Positions 46,400-55,165 of a stretch of 64,000 nucleotides of DNA are shown here, piece after piece. The position numbers and the translations under genes are program-made. Origin of the DNA: Candidatus Aquicultor sp. (lineage in GTDB: Bacteria; Actinomycetota; Aquicultoria; Aquicultorales; Aquicultoraceae). The notes beneath the pieces were generated by a model. The model was not told where the DNA came from and searched no databases. It was given only the letters and a program-made list of their open reading frames with translations. Within the stretch, counting starts at the first letter, position 1. Each line of letters begins with the position of its first letter. Location: positions 1 to 64,000 of the forward strand of contig DASXVE010000028.1 in NCBI GenBank assembly GCA_036504445.1. The letters are read 5' to 3'.

Positions 46400-47356
46400 A
46401 TGAAGCTTAAGGAGCAAGACGTGATTCTTACCCGTAGAAATGTTGGTCAACTCTGCAAGATCGCTCTCATCCTCTTAGGTATAGTTATGGTTATTTCTTT
46501 AAGCGGCTGTAGAGGTGCCAATGATAGTGAAAAAACGGTAAGTCAGGGAAAGATTGATCTTGGTAAACAAGAAATCGAGTATAAAGTGAAAGAGAAACCT
46601 CCTACGAGCGAGCCCGCTAACTCAGCTCCTATCTCATACGAAGGGAAATCGCCTCGTTTTGTTAATGCAGGAGAACCTTTCACTTGCAATTTTTCAATCC
46701 AGAACAACACCGACATCCCGATTATTGCTGCAAGTATAGCTTTTAAAGATTGCTCGATGATAAAAGGGATTGGGGCTGATAATGGCTGGAGCTATAATCC
46801 GGGAGGTAACTTAGCTTTGCCAAGCGTAAGCATCCAAAATATTGATATTGAGAGGGGTTCTAGTCTTCAATCAAAGGCAAGCATCATGATACTTGAGCCT
46901 GGCACATATCAATTCGAGATGTTGCCAAGTGTTAGAGCGGGCTCCTGGAAAGCATTGGGGGCTTATGTAGTCACAGTCATTGTCAACGACACTAATGGAG
47001 CCCAACAGACGCGGTTAAATATTGAGGCGGCAAAGAACAATGCTAAAGAGCTAGATCAAATCAATTCCGATATTCGACGCGTTGATTTTGATATTGATCG
47101 GGTTACGTCAGAAATTGAAAATAGAAAAAACAACATAGACGAAATCAATGGAGAAATTAAGGGTGTACAAGAAGAGATAGCAGATGACCCTGAGCATGCT
47201 AGTGATCACAGCGTGCAAATTGAAGATTACAAAAACCGAATTCAGGACAATAAAACCACTTTGGATGAAGCGCAAAAGCAATTAAGAAGTCTAACCGATC
47301 AGAAGAATAAGTTATTAAGAAGAAAACAACAGCTAGAGGCAAGCTCGGGCGATTAA
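46400..47356 (+). CDS. Casposon cargo: putative lipoprotein with C-terminal coiled coil
   Basis: 318 aa from ATG 46400. A 20-residue polar N-terminus, a hydrophobic stretch (IALILLGIVMVISLSGC) ending in a lipobox-like LSGC, a beta-rich domain (about 65-205; FTCNFSIQNNTDIPIIAASI) and a long coiled coil (INSDIRRVDFDIDRVTSEIE) to the end. No family recognised. An exposed lipoprotein is unusual cargo; surface exclusion or adhesion would be guesses. Convergent with the polymerase gene. Confidence 0.65.
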   Translation: MKLKEQDVILTRRNVGQLCKIALILLGIVMVISLSGCRGANDSEKTVSQGKIDLGKQEIEYKVKEKPPTSEPANSAPISYEGKSPRFVNAGEPFTCNFSIQNNTDIPIIAASIAFKDCSMIKGIGADNGWSYNPGGNLALPSVSIQNIDIERGSSLQSKASIMILEPGTYQFEMLPSVRAGSWKALGAYVVTVIVNDTNGAQQTRLNIEAAKNNAKELDQINSDIRRVDFDIDRVTSEIENRKNNIDEINGEIKGVQEEIADDPEHASDHSVQIEDYKNRIQDNKTTLDEAQKQLRSLTDQKNKLLRRKQQLEASSGD

Positions 47357-47395
47357 TGCTTGCAACTTGCCCCTAGCGATTAAGTTTGTTTTGTA

Positions 47396-50300
47396 TTATA
47401 GGTACGTAGCCAAGTCCAACCTGCTTATTTTGCCATTAGCAAGTTCAATTCTTGCTCTCTCTAGATTCTGTGCGAATGTGTTCTTCGAAATATTCCATCG
47501 TTCGCACGCATAATTAATATCAACGTACTCGGGAAAATCTGTTATTTTACTCTGCAAGAAATTCTTATATGGTTTATTCATTTTCGCCTCATTAGAACGA
47601 GGCATTAATTTGTATTTAAATATTAACGGGTTATCTTTTACCTGCATGATGTACCATTTATTATGTATTTCCGCCAATAATTGGGCCTTGTTATTACCTA
47701 AAGATTTTTCCTTGCGATAGAAAAACCGTGAAATATCAAGCAACGGGAACTTAAATTGTTTACCGCCAATTCGCACGATTACGGTTAATTTATTAATATC
47801 TATCGCTTCTTTTTCAGGGGTGTAATTACCAAATACGCGATATAAAGCGAGCCGTGAAATTAATACATCATCCACTTTTTTAATTTCCGAGGGTGTAAAT
47901 CGTTTTTCGTGCAGGGATTTATTAATAATAGATTTATTTATATTCCAAACGGCGGCAGCCTTATTTAACGTTAAATGCTCAGGAAATACTGTTAGTTTGG
48001 TAGTGATAACGCCGTTTGAATAAATTAATTCGCCAATAATATTTTTTATTTCTGGGTTTTTAATTACTCGTTTATTTATTAATTCAGCGTAATTATTATC
48101 AGAAATAAAAAACCATTCGCCGTTCTGTTTTACCAGGAGCTTTAATTTAAACCCTTTTTTATTCCAAAACGGCACGTAATAATAGCAATCGAATTTATAT
48201 TTACCGTGCAATTCTTTTATTTCATAAACGGTAATATTTTTCGTCAATTTATTCTTTTCAATTGCAGCAATAATAATTTGCAAAATACCGATTAATTGTT
48301 TCGGACAACTTTCGCTTTTTAATTGTTTTTGTAATACTTGCTCAGAAATACCGTTATTTATTAAATGCGCAGCGATATTACTAATACCAATATCTTTTGC
48401 TTTTGCAATTATCTTTTCTCTAGTCTGATTAATATGAGCACAGCAGGTAGTATCATCTACGCCAAAGACATTTGCCTCTTCGAGCTCATTTGCTTCTTTT
48501 CCGATATAGGCAACATCCAATGCTTTGACATGCGTTCGGTACAGCGTACCTTTATACTGTTCAGGACAACTCTCGCCAGTATCGGTTATAAATTTTAATT
48601 CACGGTGGTATGCATAGCGCTCGACTACATCGCCATAAGTTTTAAGCAATCTATGCTGCGAGAACGGGTCTCGCATAAGTGTTCTTAAATAAAGGCGGTT
48701 TCCCGTTTTGCGATCTACTAAGAATTCGGCAACGTCTTCAATGCTGCCCGGCTCGGTAAACGGTGAGATCGGCGTGACCTCTTCAGCCATATCGTACTTG
48801 TCCTTGTACCACACACTCATAAAGTTAAAGGGCTTAATCTGCTTACAATACGGCTTGCCTTTATTAATATTGCTAAACGAGTTATATAGATGCGGCTTGG
48901 TAACGGAGTGTTGACCCATTGCAAAGTAATCAAACCAGGAGGGTCTATCAAAGGCAAAGCCAAGCTCCTCTGAGAGAATAAAGCGCCAGATATCTTCAAC
49001 CCAATCGCTGTCTCGATCTTCTGCAAAACCCTTCTTGATAGGGTTTTTCAAATGCCCAAGCCCGTGATCTGATTTCTTGCGGATAACGGGCACACCATCA
49101 ATTACGTTAAAGAGCACATAGCGCTTCGATGAGACCATATAGCAGTAAAGCGGCTCTAAATCGCTAGACAACCCCGCTTTGGGGTTACTCCAGTCCTTGA
49201 GCGCGTAGTTTTCATCTTCTATCTTTAAGATGCTACCCGTAATGATCTCTTGGTTATAGGGATTAAGCGAGGCAAATCGATCAACGATTGTTCGCGCAAC
49301 ACAAAGTTCTTCCTCGTTATTAATCGCCATTGCCATTGAATCGGTGTCGCAAAAGACGTAAGGGAGCCCCGCATCGGATACGCTTTTTTCAATCATGGCA
49401 AGTATGAGCCGGGAGGCTCCTGTAATCATAACCGCCGTTAAGGGGTTGGTGAAAAAGCCGGTTTCCTCAACCCTCTCTACTGCAACGGGAAAGTGCTCTA
49501 ACCCATAGATATCGACTTGCTCAGTTTCATCGAGCTCGTTTCGGTTGAGCTCGATATAGATGCCGTATGACGTTGAGTTGGCAAGTATTTTCAAGAACAG
49601 CTGCAGGCTGCTTAAGCCCGCATAATCAGGGTTCTCTTTACCAAGCTCTTTCATGTTTGCCTTTACGAGTGATCGCTGTTCAATAACAGTTTTAAAGAAA
49701 TCCTCACTCGCTGGGTCTACCTTGACCTTGCCCTGTAAGCTCAAAGGTTTGAGCCCTGCCTGCGGTGTGCCGGGTATAAAGCGGAAAGCCTGTACGATAT
49801 TCGGAGTTTTACCCGTTAAGAGTTTTGAGACGATTACATCAGCTAACGTGTACCACATGGGTTTGTCCATAGTTAGTTTATTGAGTCCGATCTGATACGT
49901 CTCGCTGTACTTGGCGCGAATGGGCAAAACGTCGCCTTGTGGGATGATCTGCACTAAACCGGGAATCTTTGTCCAGATATCTTTATCAAACAAGGCATCA
50001 AGAGTTATCCTGTCAATGAACTCCTGCACTTCGTCCGTTGCCTCAACTGCTTCAATGCGCTCAGCAGTAACCCAGTCCCAGAGTTTTTGCAAGCTAAAGA
50101 CGGTTGGATACATCGAGACCACATCAGTGTAGAGCACGCGCTGCATGGTTTTTCTGATGCGGCACTCGCTTCTTCCGCCATAGTATGCCGCCATAGCAAA
50201 GCCTAAGATATTCTTATCGAAATCAGGCTGCTTTTCTAAAAATGGCTTGATGCCCATCGCCTTTAAGTATGCTTTTCCAATGCTTGCTGGCGAGTAGGCC

Positions 50301-51208
50301 TTTGTCGGAAGTAAGCCAATCGGGTGGTGTTGATACTCCTCGATTAATTTGCGATAGAGCTGCCAGGTGATCTCAACATCCTGGCGGTTATACTCAATAT
50401 ACTCAGATGTGACGATGCCATGTTCTTTAGTGTCAAGCTTTACGCCTGCCTTAAAAAGCTCGCAGGCTTTCTTGAGCGAAAATGAGCCATTAGTAAGCGC
50501 AAAGATAAGCGTTCTTAAGTCGAGAAAATGCCCCCTAAAATACGGGACCGCATCCCGCGACTTTGCTGGCTTCTTAAACTGGATAAAGGCCTTCTTTGAA
50601 TCGAGGTTTCTAATCGCAAGCTCAGGAGTGAAGATATCATCTCGTAAGGTAAGGCTTATATATTCTTTGTATTGTCCTCGCGTGTGCGACCGTGCCGAGA
50701 GTGCAATGCGCGAGAGATCAAACGGCAAATTAAAACCTGCACAGATTGTGCCAAGTTCATAGACCTCTTTTAATAGGATATCAATAAACTCGGCTCTTGA
50801 TATAAGTCTAATACCGTGCTCTTGGGCATAAGTTTCAAGAATGCATAGTTCATCGACCTCTATGCCCTCACCATAGAAGATGACCTCGTAGGCTAGCACG
50901 AAATCATCGTGCCAGTGATCGTGCAGGTTGAGCCCGTCTTCTAACACCTTCAGCAGGTTTCCCTTGTAGCGGTTATACAGACCGCCAGCTTGCTCGAATT
51001 GGTACACCCTGGCAGAGCCGAACTTTAGGTTCTGATAAAAGTCGGTCGTCGTTTCGGTATCAAATACTAATACCCGCTGCCCGAAGGGTATGAGCTTTTT
51101 GTCATCATGCTTCTTTTTGCGCTTGGTATCCTGAGCGCGAAGCGCTGGCTTCTCGTAAGCGGTAAACACCCGCGTTGCGATCTCTGTTACTTGATCTGTT
51201 GCTCTCAT
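47396..51208 (-). CDS. Casposon family-B DNA polymerase
   Basis: 1270 aa from ATG 51208, which follows the HNH stop by 4 bp. Exonuclease: Exo I FDTETTTD (Asp50, Glu52), Exo II CAGFNLPFDLSRIA (Asp164), Exo III YNRQDVEIT (Asp277). Polymerase: motif A TDVVSMYPTV (Asp362), motif B KILANSTSYG (Lys540), motif C FCDTDSMA (Asp621, Asp623). So proofreading and synthesis sites are complete; the enzyme should replicate the element. An insertion of about 170 residues lies between motifs A and B, where protein-primed polymerases carry TPR insertions. Residues from about 880 on form a separate HTH-rich extension with AT-rich codons. Third gene of the leftward core operon. Confidence 0.92.
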   Translation of the reverse strand: MRATDQVTEIATRVFTAYEKPALRAQDTKRKKKHDDKKLIPFGQRVLVFDTETTTDFYQNLKFGSARVYQFEQAGGLYNRYKGNLLKVLEDGLNLHDHWHDDFVLAYEVIFYGEGIEVDELCILETYAQEHGIRLISRAEFIDILLKEVYELGTICAGFNLPFDLSRIALSARSHTRGQYKEYISLTLRDDIFTPELAIRNLDSKKAFIQFKKPAKSRDAVPYFRGHFLDLRTLIFALTNGSFSLKKACELFKAGVKLDTKEHGIVTSEYIEYNRQDVEITWQLYRKLIEEYQHHPIGLLPTKAYSPASIGKAYLKAMGIKPFLEKQPDFDKNILGFAMAAYYGGRSECRIRKTMQRVLYTDVVSMYPTVFSLQKLWDWVTAERIEAVEATDEVQEFIDRITLDALFDKDIWTKIPGLVQIIPQGDVLPIRAKYSETYQIGLNKLTMDKPMWYTLADVIVSKLLTGKTPNIVQAFRFIPGTPQAGLKPLSLQGKVKVDPASEDFFKTVIEQRSLVKANMKELGKENPDYAGLSSLQLFLKILANSTSYGIYIELNRNELDETEQVDIYGLEHFPVAVERVEETGFFTNPLTAVMITGASRLILAMIEKSVSDAGLPYVFCDTDSMAMAINNEEELCVARTIVDRFASLNPYNQEIITGSILKIEDENYALKDWSNPKAGLSSDLEPLYCYMVSSKRYVLFNVIDGVPVIRKKSDHGLGHLKNPIKKGFAEDRDSDWVEDIWRFILSEELGFAFDRPSWFDYFAMGQHSVTKPHLYNSFSNINKGKPYCKQIKPFNFMSVWYKDKYDMAEEVTPISPFTEPGSIEDVAEFLVDRKTGNRLYLRTLMRDPFSQHRLLKTYGDVVERYAYHRELKFITDTGESCPEQYKGTLYRTHVKALDVAYIGKEANELEEANVFGVDDTTCCAHINQTREKIIAKAKDIGISNIAAHLINNGISEQVLQKQLKSESCPKQLIGILQIIIAAIEKNKLTKNITVYEIKELHGKYKFDCYYYVPFWNKKGFKLKLLVKQNGEWFFISDNNYAELINKRVIKNPEIKNIIGELIYSNGVITTKLTVFPEHLTLNKAAAVWNINKSIINKSLHEKRFTPSEIKKVDDVLISRLALYRVFGNYTPEKEAIDINKLTVIVRIGGKQFKFPLLDISRFFYRKEKSLGNNKAQLLAEIHNKWYIMQVKDNPLIFKYKLMPRSNEAKMNKPYKNFLQSKITDFPEYVDINYACERWNISKNTFAQNLERARIELANGKISRLDLATYL

Positions 51209-51212
51209 TGTT

Positions 51213-51758
51213 TTAAGTCTCCATAAAATAGGTTGATAGCTTCTTAATTGTTGCTTCGTGCTCGTGGACGAACTCATTAAAGAGCGCTTCAAGCTCAAAG
51301 TCGGGGTTGAGCCTGCCGGTAATCGAGTCCTGCACGAGCTTAATGAAGATAACCCCCGTTACCCCGACTTGGGTTACGAGTTGTCCTACCGTCATCCCAG
51401 ACTCAGGAAAATCGATTACCGTGTCTTTGTCGGAATTGGCAAGCTGTGCTCCGTATACAAGGAAGTTTTCCGCAAGCATGGCAAAGCCATCCGTTATTGC
51501 CATTAAGAACGCAATAAACTTCTGGTACGGCGTGCGGCCTTCCAATAGAAGCTCCTCTAGCCAATCGGCTTTCTTGCGCTCATAGATGGTGTGACAATTG
51601 AGGCAAATGGTCACCGTTGGCCCCTCGCGTTTGCCGATTAAGTGATGCGCCTCAAAGGGAACCTCTTTGAGTACAGCAGCGCGGCTTTCACCGCAGATAA
51701 AGCAATGCGTCTCGCTAACCCTGTTTCGTGCTCGCTGTGACGCGATTAGTTCATTCAT
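51213..51758 (-). CDS. Casposon HNH endonuclease
   Basis: 181 aa from ATG 51758, directly after the RBS ATGGAGGTAACA that overlaps the preceding gene's end. N-terminal zinc-finger HNH: CFICGES, then FEAHHLIGKREGPTVTICLN and CHTIYERKKADW. His-His, Asn and the final His plus two CxxC pairs fit a treble-clef HNH nuclease. The C-terminal 100 residues are helical. HNH nucleases are a regular accessory of casposons. Coupled to the polymerase (4-bp gap). Confidence 0.85.
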   Translation of the reverse strand: MNELIASQRARNRVSETHCFICGESRAAVLKEVPFEAHHLIGKREGPTVTICLNCHTIYERKKADWLEELLLEGRTPYQKFIAFLMAITDGFAMLAENFLVYGAQLANSDKDTVIDFPESGMTVGQLVTQVGVTGVIFIKLVQDSITGRLNPDFELEALFNEFVHEHEATIKKLSTYFMET

Positions 51759-51760
51759 TG

Positions 51761-52456
51761 TTACCTCCATAAATCGTAAATGTGTAAAATATCGGTTTCT
51801 CCCGATTCGATGTGTCTTCCAAGAATCGTGCGGTCAGTAATAAAGCGATGGCGTTTGCCAAGAGAATCGGTCACGTACTTTCCTTTAAACTTTTCAAGCG
51901 CTGAGGCGTCGCCCTTTTGCTCGAAGAGCTTTACCGCATTGTGGTAGTCGCCAATCTTGCTCGCTTGCCGTGCCCCTTTTACCGTGATTGAGTACTTGCC
52001 GTAGCGGTCATAGAGAAACATCGGGCGCTCTAGGTTGTCGGTTTGCTTGAAATAGCCTTCCGGGGTAAGAGCGCTTCTGAAAAGCTCTCTAATCGTTCGC
52101 TTATCAGCAAGCTCTGAAAATAATGGTGACTCAGAGCGACGGGCAAACATCTCATCAAAACTGACGCTTTTTCCGGAAAGCTCGGCAAGACGCTTAGCCT
52201 CATCTCGCATCTCAAAGCCGATCTCATAGTTGGTGCGCTCTTTACTGGTAAGGCGTGAGAAGATTGGCGTTTGCCTAGATCGTGCTTGTGGCCTTGCGCT
52301 TATGAGCTCGCCGTGTCCTCTGGCTTGTTTGAGGCTGATATCAAGCCCATAAGTCTCAGATACCTTTAGAACTCGCCTTGAATATGGGTCGTTAAGCGGC
52401 TTTCCGTGCTCGATGCGCTCTTCGAGCCATGCTCGTACTGTTTTTGCTTGTGCCAT
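51761..52456 (-). CDS. Casposon core operon: hypothetical protein
   Basis: 231 aa from ATG 52456 (RBS AAGGGAGGTGAA). No family recognised. Basic, mostly helical: TVRAWLEERIEHGKPLNDPY, RQASKIGDYHNAVKLFEQKG, and a C-terminal beta part (GRHIESGETDILHIYDLWR). First gene of the operon with HNH and polymerase. Conserved placement next to a polymerase would fit a replication partner such as a primer/terminal protein or a processivity factor, but no motif supports one of these in particular. Confidence 0.7.
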   Translation of the reverse strand: MAQAKTVRAWLEERIEHGKPLNDPYSRRVLKVSETYGLDISLKQARGHGELISARPQARSRQTPIFSRLTSKERTNYEIGFEMRDEAKRLAELSGKSVSFDEMFARRSESPLFSELADKRTIRELFRSALTPEGYFKQTDNLERPMFLYDRYGKYSITVKGARQASKIGDYHNAVKLFEQKGDASALEKFKGKYVTDSLGKRHRFITDRTILGRHIESGETDILHIYDLWR

Positions 52457-52587
52457 GTTTTTCACCTCCCTTAAGAGTGGGCTTTCGTAGTGGCGCAAAC
52501 ATGCGCCGTTTATCCTTACAAGCCATAGCCTACCAGGGGGTTTGAAAAAACATGGACGTTTTCAGGTACCGCTGTAAAATAGGGTGT
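52457..52587. promoter_or_regulatory. Divergent control region of the casposon core genes
   Basis: 131 bp between the leftward polymerase operon and the rightward HTH-cas1 pair. Contains hairpin GGCGCA (52492-52497) - AACA - TGCGCC (52502-52507), a possible operator for the adjacent MerR-type protein, and the two RBSs. Confidence 0.5.
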
Positions 52588-53637
52588 ATGTATTCAGAAT
52601 GGTTGACCAGCGAAGAGCTGTTTCAAAAACTCGAAGAAAACAATTTAGAAGTTACATCTGTTCAGCTTAAGAAATGGCGGGAGCGCAAGGTTTTGCCTGA
52701 AATTAAGCAGGTATCCCTTGGTAGAGGCAAAGGAACCGAGACCCGCTACCCCCCTGAAACGGTCGAACGAATCCGTCGAATCTGCGAGCTTCAAGAGGAT
52801 AAACGCTTTAAGAAGAATCTAGAGTTTTTGCGCTGGCAACTCTGGCGCGAGGGTTATCCAATTAGCTATGAAGTCATTATCGAGACCATCGAGACCGAAG
52901 TCATTGGTGCAATTCAAGAGCTACGCATCTACAAGCGCGATCCTCTAAGCTCTATCATTGCACTTGCGAAAGAAGCGGCGAAGAATCCCAAACTTATCCT
53001 TAAGTTTCCTGGCGTTAGCATAAAGCGAATTGGGTTGTACGGTATAGGCAAGGTTACATCAATTCTGCTTGAAGCGGTTTTACAGAAAAGCGATATCTTA
53101 ACTTATACGGAAATCGTCGAAGGAGAACCCAGCCCGGCCTATATTGTCGAGCGAATAATGCGGCTTGATAGAGCGCGGACTGATACCGTTGGCGATGTCG
53201 GCCCCTGGCTTAAAGGGCCACCTGAGGAGCAATTTCAAGGATTTTCCGATATCATGAGCTATCCCGCCATGAAACGTGCCTTGCGACACGCCAGTGAAGC
53301 CGACATTGAGCAAGCAAGAGACGACCTCCTATTCTTTACCGATACATTGTGTTTCATCTTGGGCATTGTTGCCAAACTATGTGACAGAAACGCGTTCGGT
53401 TTTAGAATTGCCGCCACGTATTTGAGGCGCTCGCAAAACTCGCTATTTCAACAGGCTGGCCTTACCCTCATGGTAACATCTATGCGGAAGAGCCATTTTA
53501 AGCACAACCTTATTGCTTTTCGGCAAGGCGTAGAACAAGGATTGGATAACTATATTCAGATAGATGAGTATATAAAGGAGCACGGTATAGCCGCGCTAAA
53601 AGAATTGCACAATAACCCCGCTTACCAGCAGAATTAG
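52588..53637 (+). CDS. Casposon MerR-type HTH protein
   Basis: 349 aa from ATG 52588 (MYSEWLTSEELFQ); an ATG 12 codons upstream lacks an RBS. The N-terminal 80 residues form a MerR/Xis-like winged helix (WLTSEELFQKLEENNLEVTS, then VQLKKWRERKVLPEI and TRYPPETVERIRRI). The long C-terminal part (about 100-349) is helical and unassigned. It may regulate the core promoters or bind the element ends with Cas1. It is 65 bp upstream of cas1 in the same direction. Confidence 0.8.
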   Translation: MYSEWLTSEELFQKLEENNLEVTSVQLKKWRERKVLPEIKQVSLGRGKGTETRYPPETVERIRRICELQEDKRFKKNLEFLRWQLWREGYPISYEVIIETIETEVIGAIQELRIYKRDPLSSIIALAKEAAKNPKLILKFPGVSIKRIGLYGIGKVTSILLEAVLQKSDILTYTEIVEGEPSPAYIVERIMRLDRARTDTVGDVGPWLKGPPEEQFQGFSDIMSYPAMKRALRHASEADIEQARDDLLFFTDTLCFILGIVAKLCDRNAFGFRIAATYLRRSQNSLFQQAGLTLMVTSMRKSHFKHNLIAFRQGVEQGLDNYIQIDEYIKEHGIAALKELHNNPAYQQN

Positions 53638-53702
53638 CTTATAACTACCGCTCGTTTAGGGTATAATTATAAGTATATAACTCCTGGTAAAAGGCGGTCT
53701 TT

Positions 53703-55034
53703 ATGGATAAACGAGCACTGGTCTTAACCGGCCACGGTTTAGATATACGGGTGCAATACGGTGGGCTTAAAATTAGAGATGGATTCCCCCACAAACAAGA
53801 GATTCGAGATACCTTCATCAATCGCGGCCTTAACGATATTGAGCATATCGTGATCTTAGGGCAAAGCGGCAGCATCACCTTTGATGCTCTCAAATGGATT
53901 GCCGATCAAGATATCGCGGTTACCTTTGTTGATTATAACGGCGAGCTTCTAACAGACTTTATTCCCAAAGAGCATACCTCGGGCGTAACAAAGAGAAGAC
54001 AGGCATTAGCAACGCAAGAGCTGAACCTAAAGATTGCAACGTGGCTGCTGCAGGAAAAGTTTAAAGCGCAAGCAGAAACGCTCAAACATATTTCACAGCG
54101 ATACCAGAAAACCACATGGCTAGACACTGCAAGGGTAACGACAATTCAGGCTGCGGTTGCCTTCATTGCGGAGAAAGTAAGAGAGCTTAAGACCGCTGAT
54201 GATGTTAATAATCAGCGAGCCCAAGAAGCGATAACCGCTGCTTATTATTGGGAGTGTTTCTCAGGCATTCCACTAATGTGCGTACAAACAAAGAAAATCC
54301 CGCAAAATTGGCTAAGTCTTAACAAACGTCATTCACCAAAGACGCATTCACCTCGCAAAGCAATAGACCCGTTTAACGCTGCGCTTAACTATCTTTATAG
54401 TGTGCTTGAGGTAATGATCAAACATGCTGCAATAGCGAAGGGCTTAGATGTCGATTTTGGAGTTATGCATGCGGACCGATCTAATAGAACCTCACTTGTC
54501 TTTGACCTCATGGAGCCCATCCGCCCGAAAGTCGATGTGCTGCTCTTAGATTGGTTCATGCAGCAAACCTTTGAGCCAAAGGATTTCTTTGAAACCCGCG
54601 AAGGCGTATGCCGCATAAGCCAAGACATTTCAAAAGAGATCATCCCGCTTCTTAACGATCTTAACCCGAACATTACAAAGGTTATAAAAGAGTTTGCAGG
54701 GTTCTTCAAAGATAAGCACACGATTGCAATATCTGTTAGTGATCAGAGCTTTCGAGCTGGTAAGGGAGAGAACAAAACGGTTTGCTTGTGTTGCAATGAA
54801 GAGTTTATCCCCAAGAAGCCCGGACAGCTCTATTGCTCAGAGCAGCATAAGAATAAACACCATCGGCAAATGTTGCGGGCAGAGAGAAAAGAGAACGGAC
54901 AATGTATTCAATGTGGCAAGCACATGGATGGTCCTCGCATTGGGGCTAACGGTAGGAAGGTTTATTCTTGTGAAGAGTGCTCTGGTTATTATAGTGAAAA
55001 GTTTAAGAAATGGAAGCAGCTCCAGCAGTCATGA
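53703..55034 (+). CDS. cas1: Cas1 casposase with C-terminal zinc fingers
   Basis: 443 aa. N-terminal beta domain (1-80; HIVILGQSGSITFDALKWIA), then the helical catalytic domain. Active site: Glu175 (RAQEAITAAYYW), His256 (GVMHADRSNRTSLVF), Asp268 and Glu271 (FDLMEPIRPKVD). The spacing His+12 and +15 equals that of authentic Cas1. NAALNYLYSVLEV is also typical. After residue 360 come two zinc-finger-like units: CLCCNEEFIPKK...YCSEQHKNKHH and CIQCGKHMDG...YSCEECSGYY. These replace the HTH tail of archaeal casposases and likely recognise the inverted repeats. No cas2 or cas4 nearby. RBS AAAGGCGG. Confidence 0.95.
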   Translation: MDKRALVLTGHGLDIRVQYGGLKIRDGFPHKQEIRDTFINRGLNDIEHIVILGQSGSITFDALKWIADQDIAVTFVDYNGELLTDFIPKEHTSGVTKRRQALATQELNLKIATWLLQEKFKAQAETLKHISQRYQKTTWLDTARVTTIQAAVAFIAEKVRELKTADDVNNQRAQEAITAAYYWECFSGIPLMCVQTKKIPQNWLSLNKRHSPKTHSPRKAIDPFNAALNYLYSVLEVMIKHAAIAKGLDVDFGVMHADRSNRTSLVFDLMEPIRPKVDVLLLDWFMQQTFEPKDFFETREGVCRISQDISKEIIPLLNDLNPNITKVIKEFAGFFKDKHTIAISVSDQSFRAGKGENKTVCLCCNEEFIPKKPGQLYCSEQHKNKHHRQMLRAERKENGQCIQCGKHMDGPRIGANGRKVYSCEECSGYYSEKFKKWKQLQQS

Positions 55035-55071
55035 TTTAAACATCTCGCGTCTGATTGCAAGATACCTCCTC

Positions 55072-55124
55072 AAGCATTCAGCGTCTAAATGGCTGTATTT
55101 GCAACCAGTAGACGCTGAATGCTT
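55072..55124. repeat. Perfect 16-bp inverted repeat behind cas1
   Basis: AAGCATTCAGCGTCTA (55072-55087) / TAGACGCTGAATGCTT (55109-55124) around a 21-nt loop, between cas1 and the convergent 488-aa gene. No T-run follows, so a simple terminator is uncertain. It may stabilise both mRNAs or act as a recognition site. Confidence 0.85.
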
Positions 55125-55165
55125 TGTGGTTAAACGAGTGTGATTAATTTATCGCTTCAAGAATT

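Noticed and set aside
53703-55034. Remnant of a CRISPR-Cas adaptation locus
   Set aside because: Neighbour genes (family-B polymerase, HNH, HTH) plus flanking inverted repeats and target duplication fit a casposon, not a decayed CRISPR locus.
52457-55165. CRISPR array near cas1
   Set aside because: No regularly spaced direct repeats around cas1 or in the adjacent gaps; the only repeat is a single inverted one (55072-55124). cas2, cas4 and effector genes are also absent.
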